A DNA stretch of 6,783 nt from an uncultured Mucispirillum sp. (GTDB lineage Bacteria > Chrysiogenota > Deferribacteres > Deferribacterales > Mucispirillaceae), in contig CAJUJZ010000119.1 of the NCBI GenBank assembly GCA_910586745.1, forward strand, positions 1-6,783. The letters run 5' to 3'. The notes beneath the pieces are model-generated. The model saw only the letters and a program-made list of their open reading frames with translations, made no database searches and had not been told where the DNA came from. The translations under genes were made by a program, and so were the position numbers. This document shows, piece by piece, positions 6,765 to 6,783 of this stretch (within the stretch, counting starts at the first letter, position 1; each line of letters begins with the position of its first letter).

Positions 6765-6768
6765 TCCT
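6765..6768 (-). promoter_or_regulatory. ribosome binding site of purB
   Basis: On the - strand, AGGA (complement of 6765-6768) sits 7 nt before the ATG at 6757, and the sequence between is A/G-rich. This supports the annotated start. Only 26 nt upstream are in the window, so no promoter can be judged. Confidence 0.6.
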
Positions 6769-6783
6769 GTTAGTAATATTTTC

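Noticed and set aside
1..6783. Defence system, CRISPR array, insertion sequence, prophage or toxin-antitoxin module
   Set aside because: No spaced direct repeats, transposase or integrase motifs, attachment-site duplications or small paired genes are visible. Nearly all bases are accounted for by housekeeping genes.

Overview
The window is a strongly AT-rich bacterial chromosome segment (roughly one third G+C by eye) with five genes, or the end of one, on the + strand and one convergent gene on the - strand. It encodes an outer-membrane-type lipoprotein, an anaerobe-style NAD-linked dihydroorotate dehydrogenase (PyrD 1B plus PyrK) and A/T-rich codon choice (AGA, ATA, TTA). These point to a low-GC Gram-negative anaerobe. 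A Deferribacterota member such as Mucispirillum is my best guess, but it rests on general resemblance and not on a marker gene.

Layout. Positions 1-1556 hold the C-terminal 517 codons of recG (branch-migration helicase), cut off by the window edge. After a 62-nt AT-rich gap come pyrK (1619-2407), pyrD (2413-3330), a class I SAM-dependent methyltransferase of the RlmI/RlmK-like group (3327-4205) and a lipoprotein with a CsgG-like domain and a C-terminal TPR-like region (4175-5176). From pyrK onward the genes are almost fused: a 5-nt gap, then a 4-nt overlap, then a 31-nt overlap. They therefore look like one translationally coupled transcription unit. A 144-nt convergent gap (5177-5320) carries a hairpin that ends the opposing purB gene. 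purB (6757-5321, - strand) encodes a 478-residue adenylosuccinate lyase of the long, eukaryote/clostridial-like type.

How the genes work together. PyrK and PyrD form the heterotetrameric enzyme that passes electrons from dihydroorotate through FMN, FAD and a [2Fe-2S] cluster to NAD+ in pyrimidine synthesis. PurB serves purine synthesis, so both nucleotide pathways are represented but on opposite strands. RecG, the methyltransferase and the lipoprotein have no evident functional tie to pyrimidine synthesis. The lipoprotein is the only protein here whose role is really open.

I see no CRISPR array, mobile element, tRNA, rRNA, toxin-antitoxin pair or defence system. Most of the window is ordinary housekeeping sequence. 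The items worth a second look are the lipoprotein, the PyrK FAD-motif substitution, the purB subtype and the repeat-rich convergent hairpin region.
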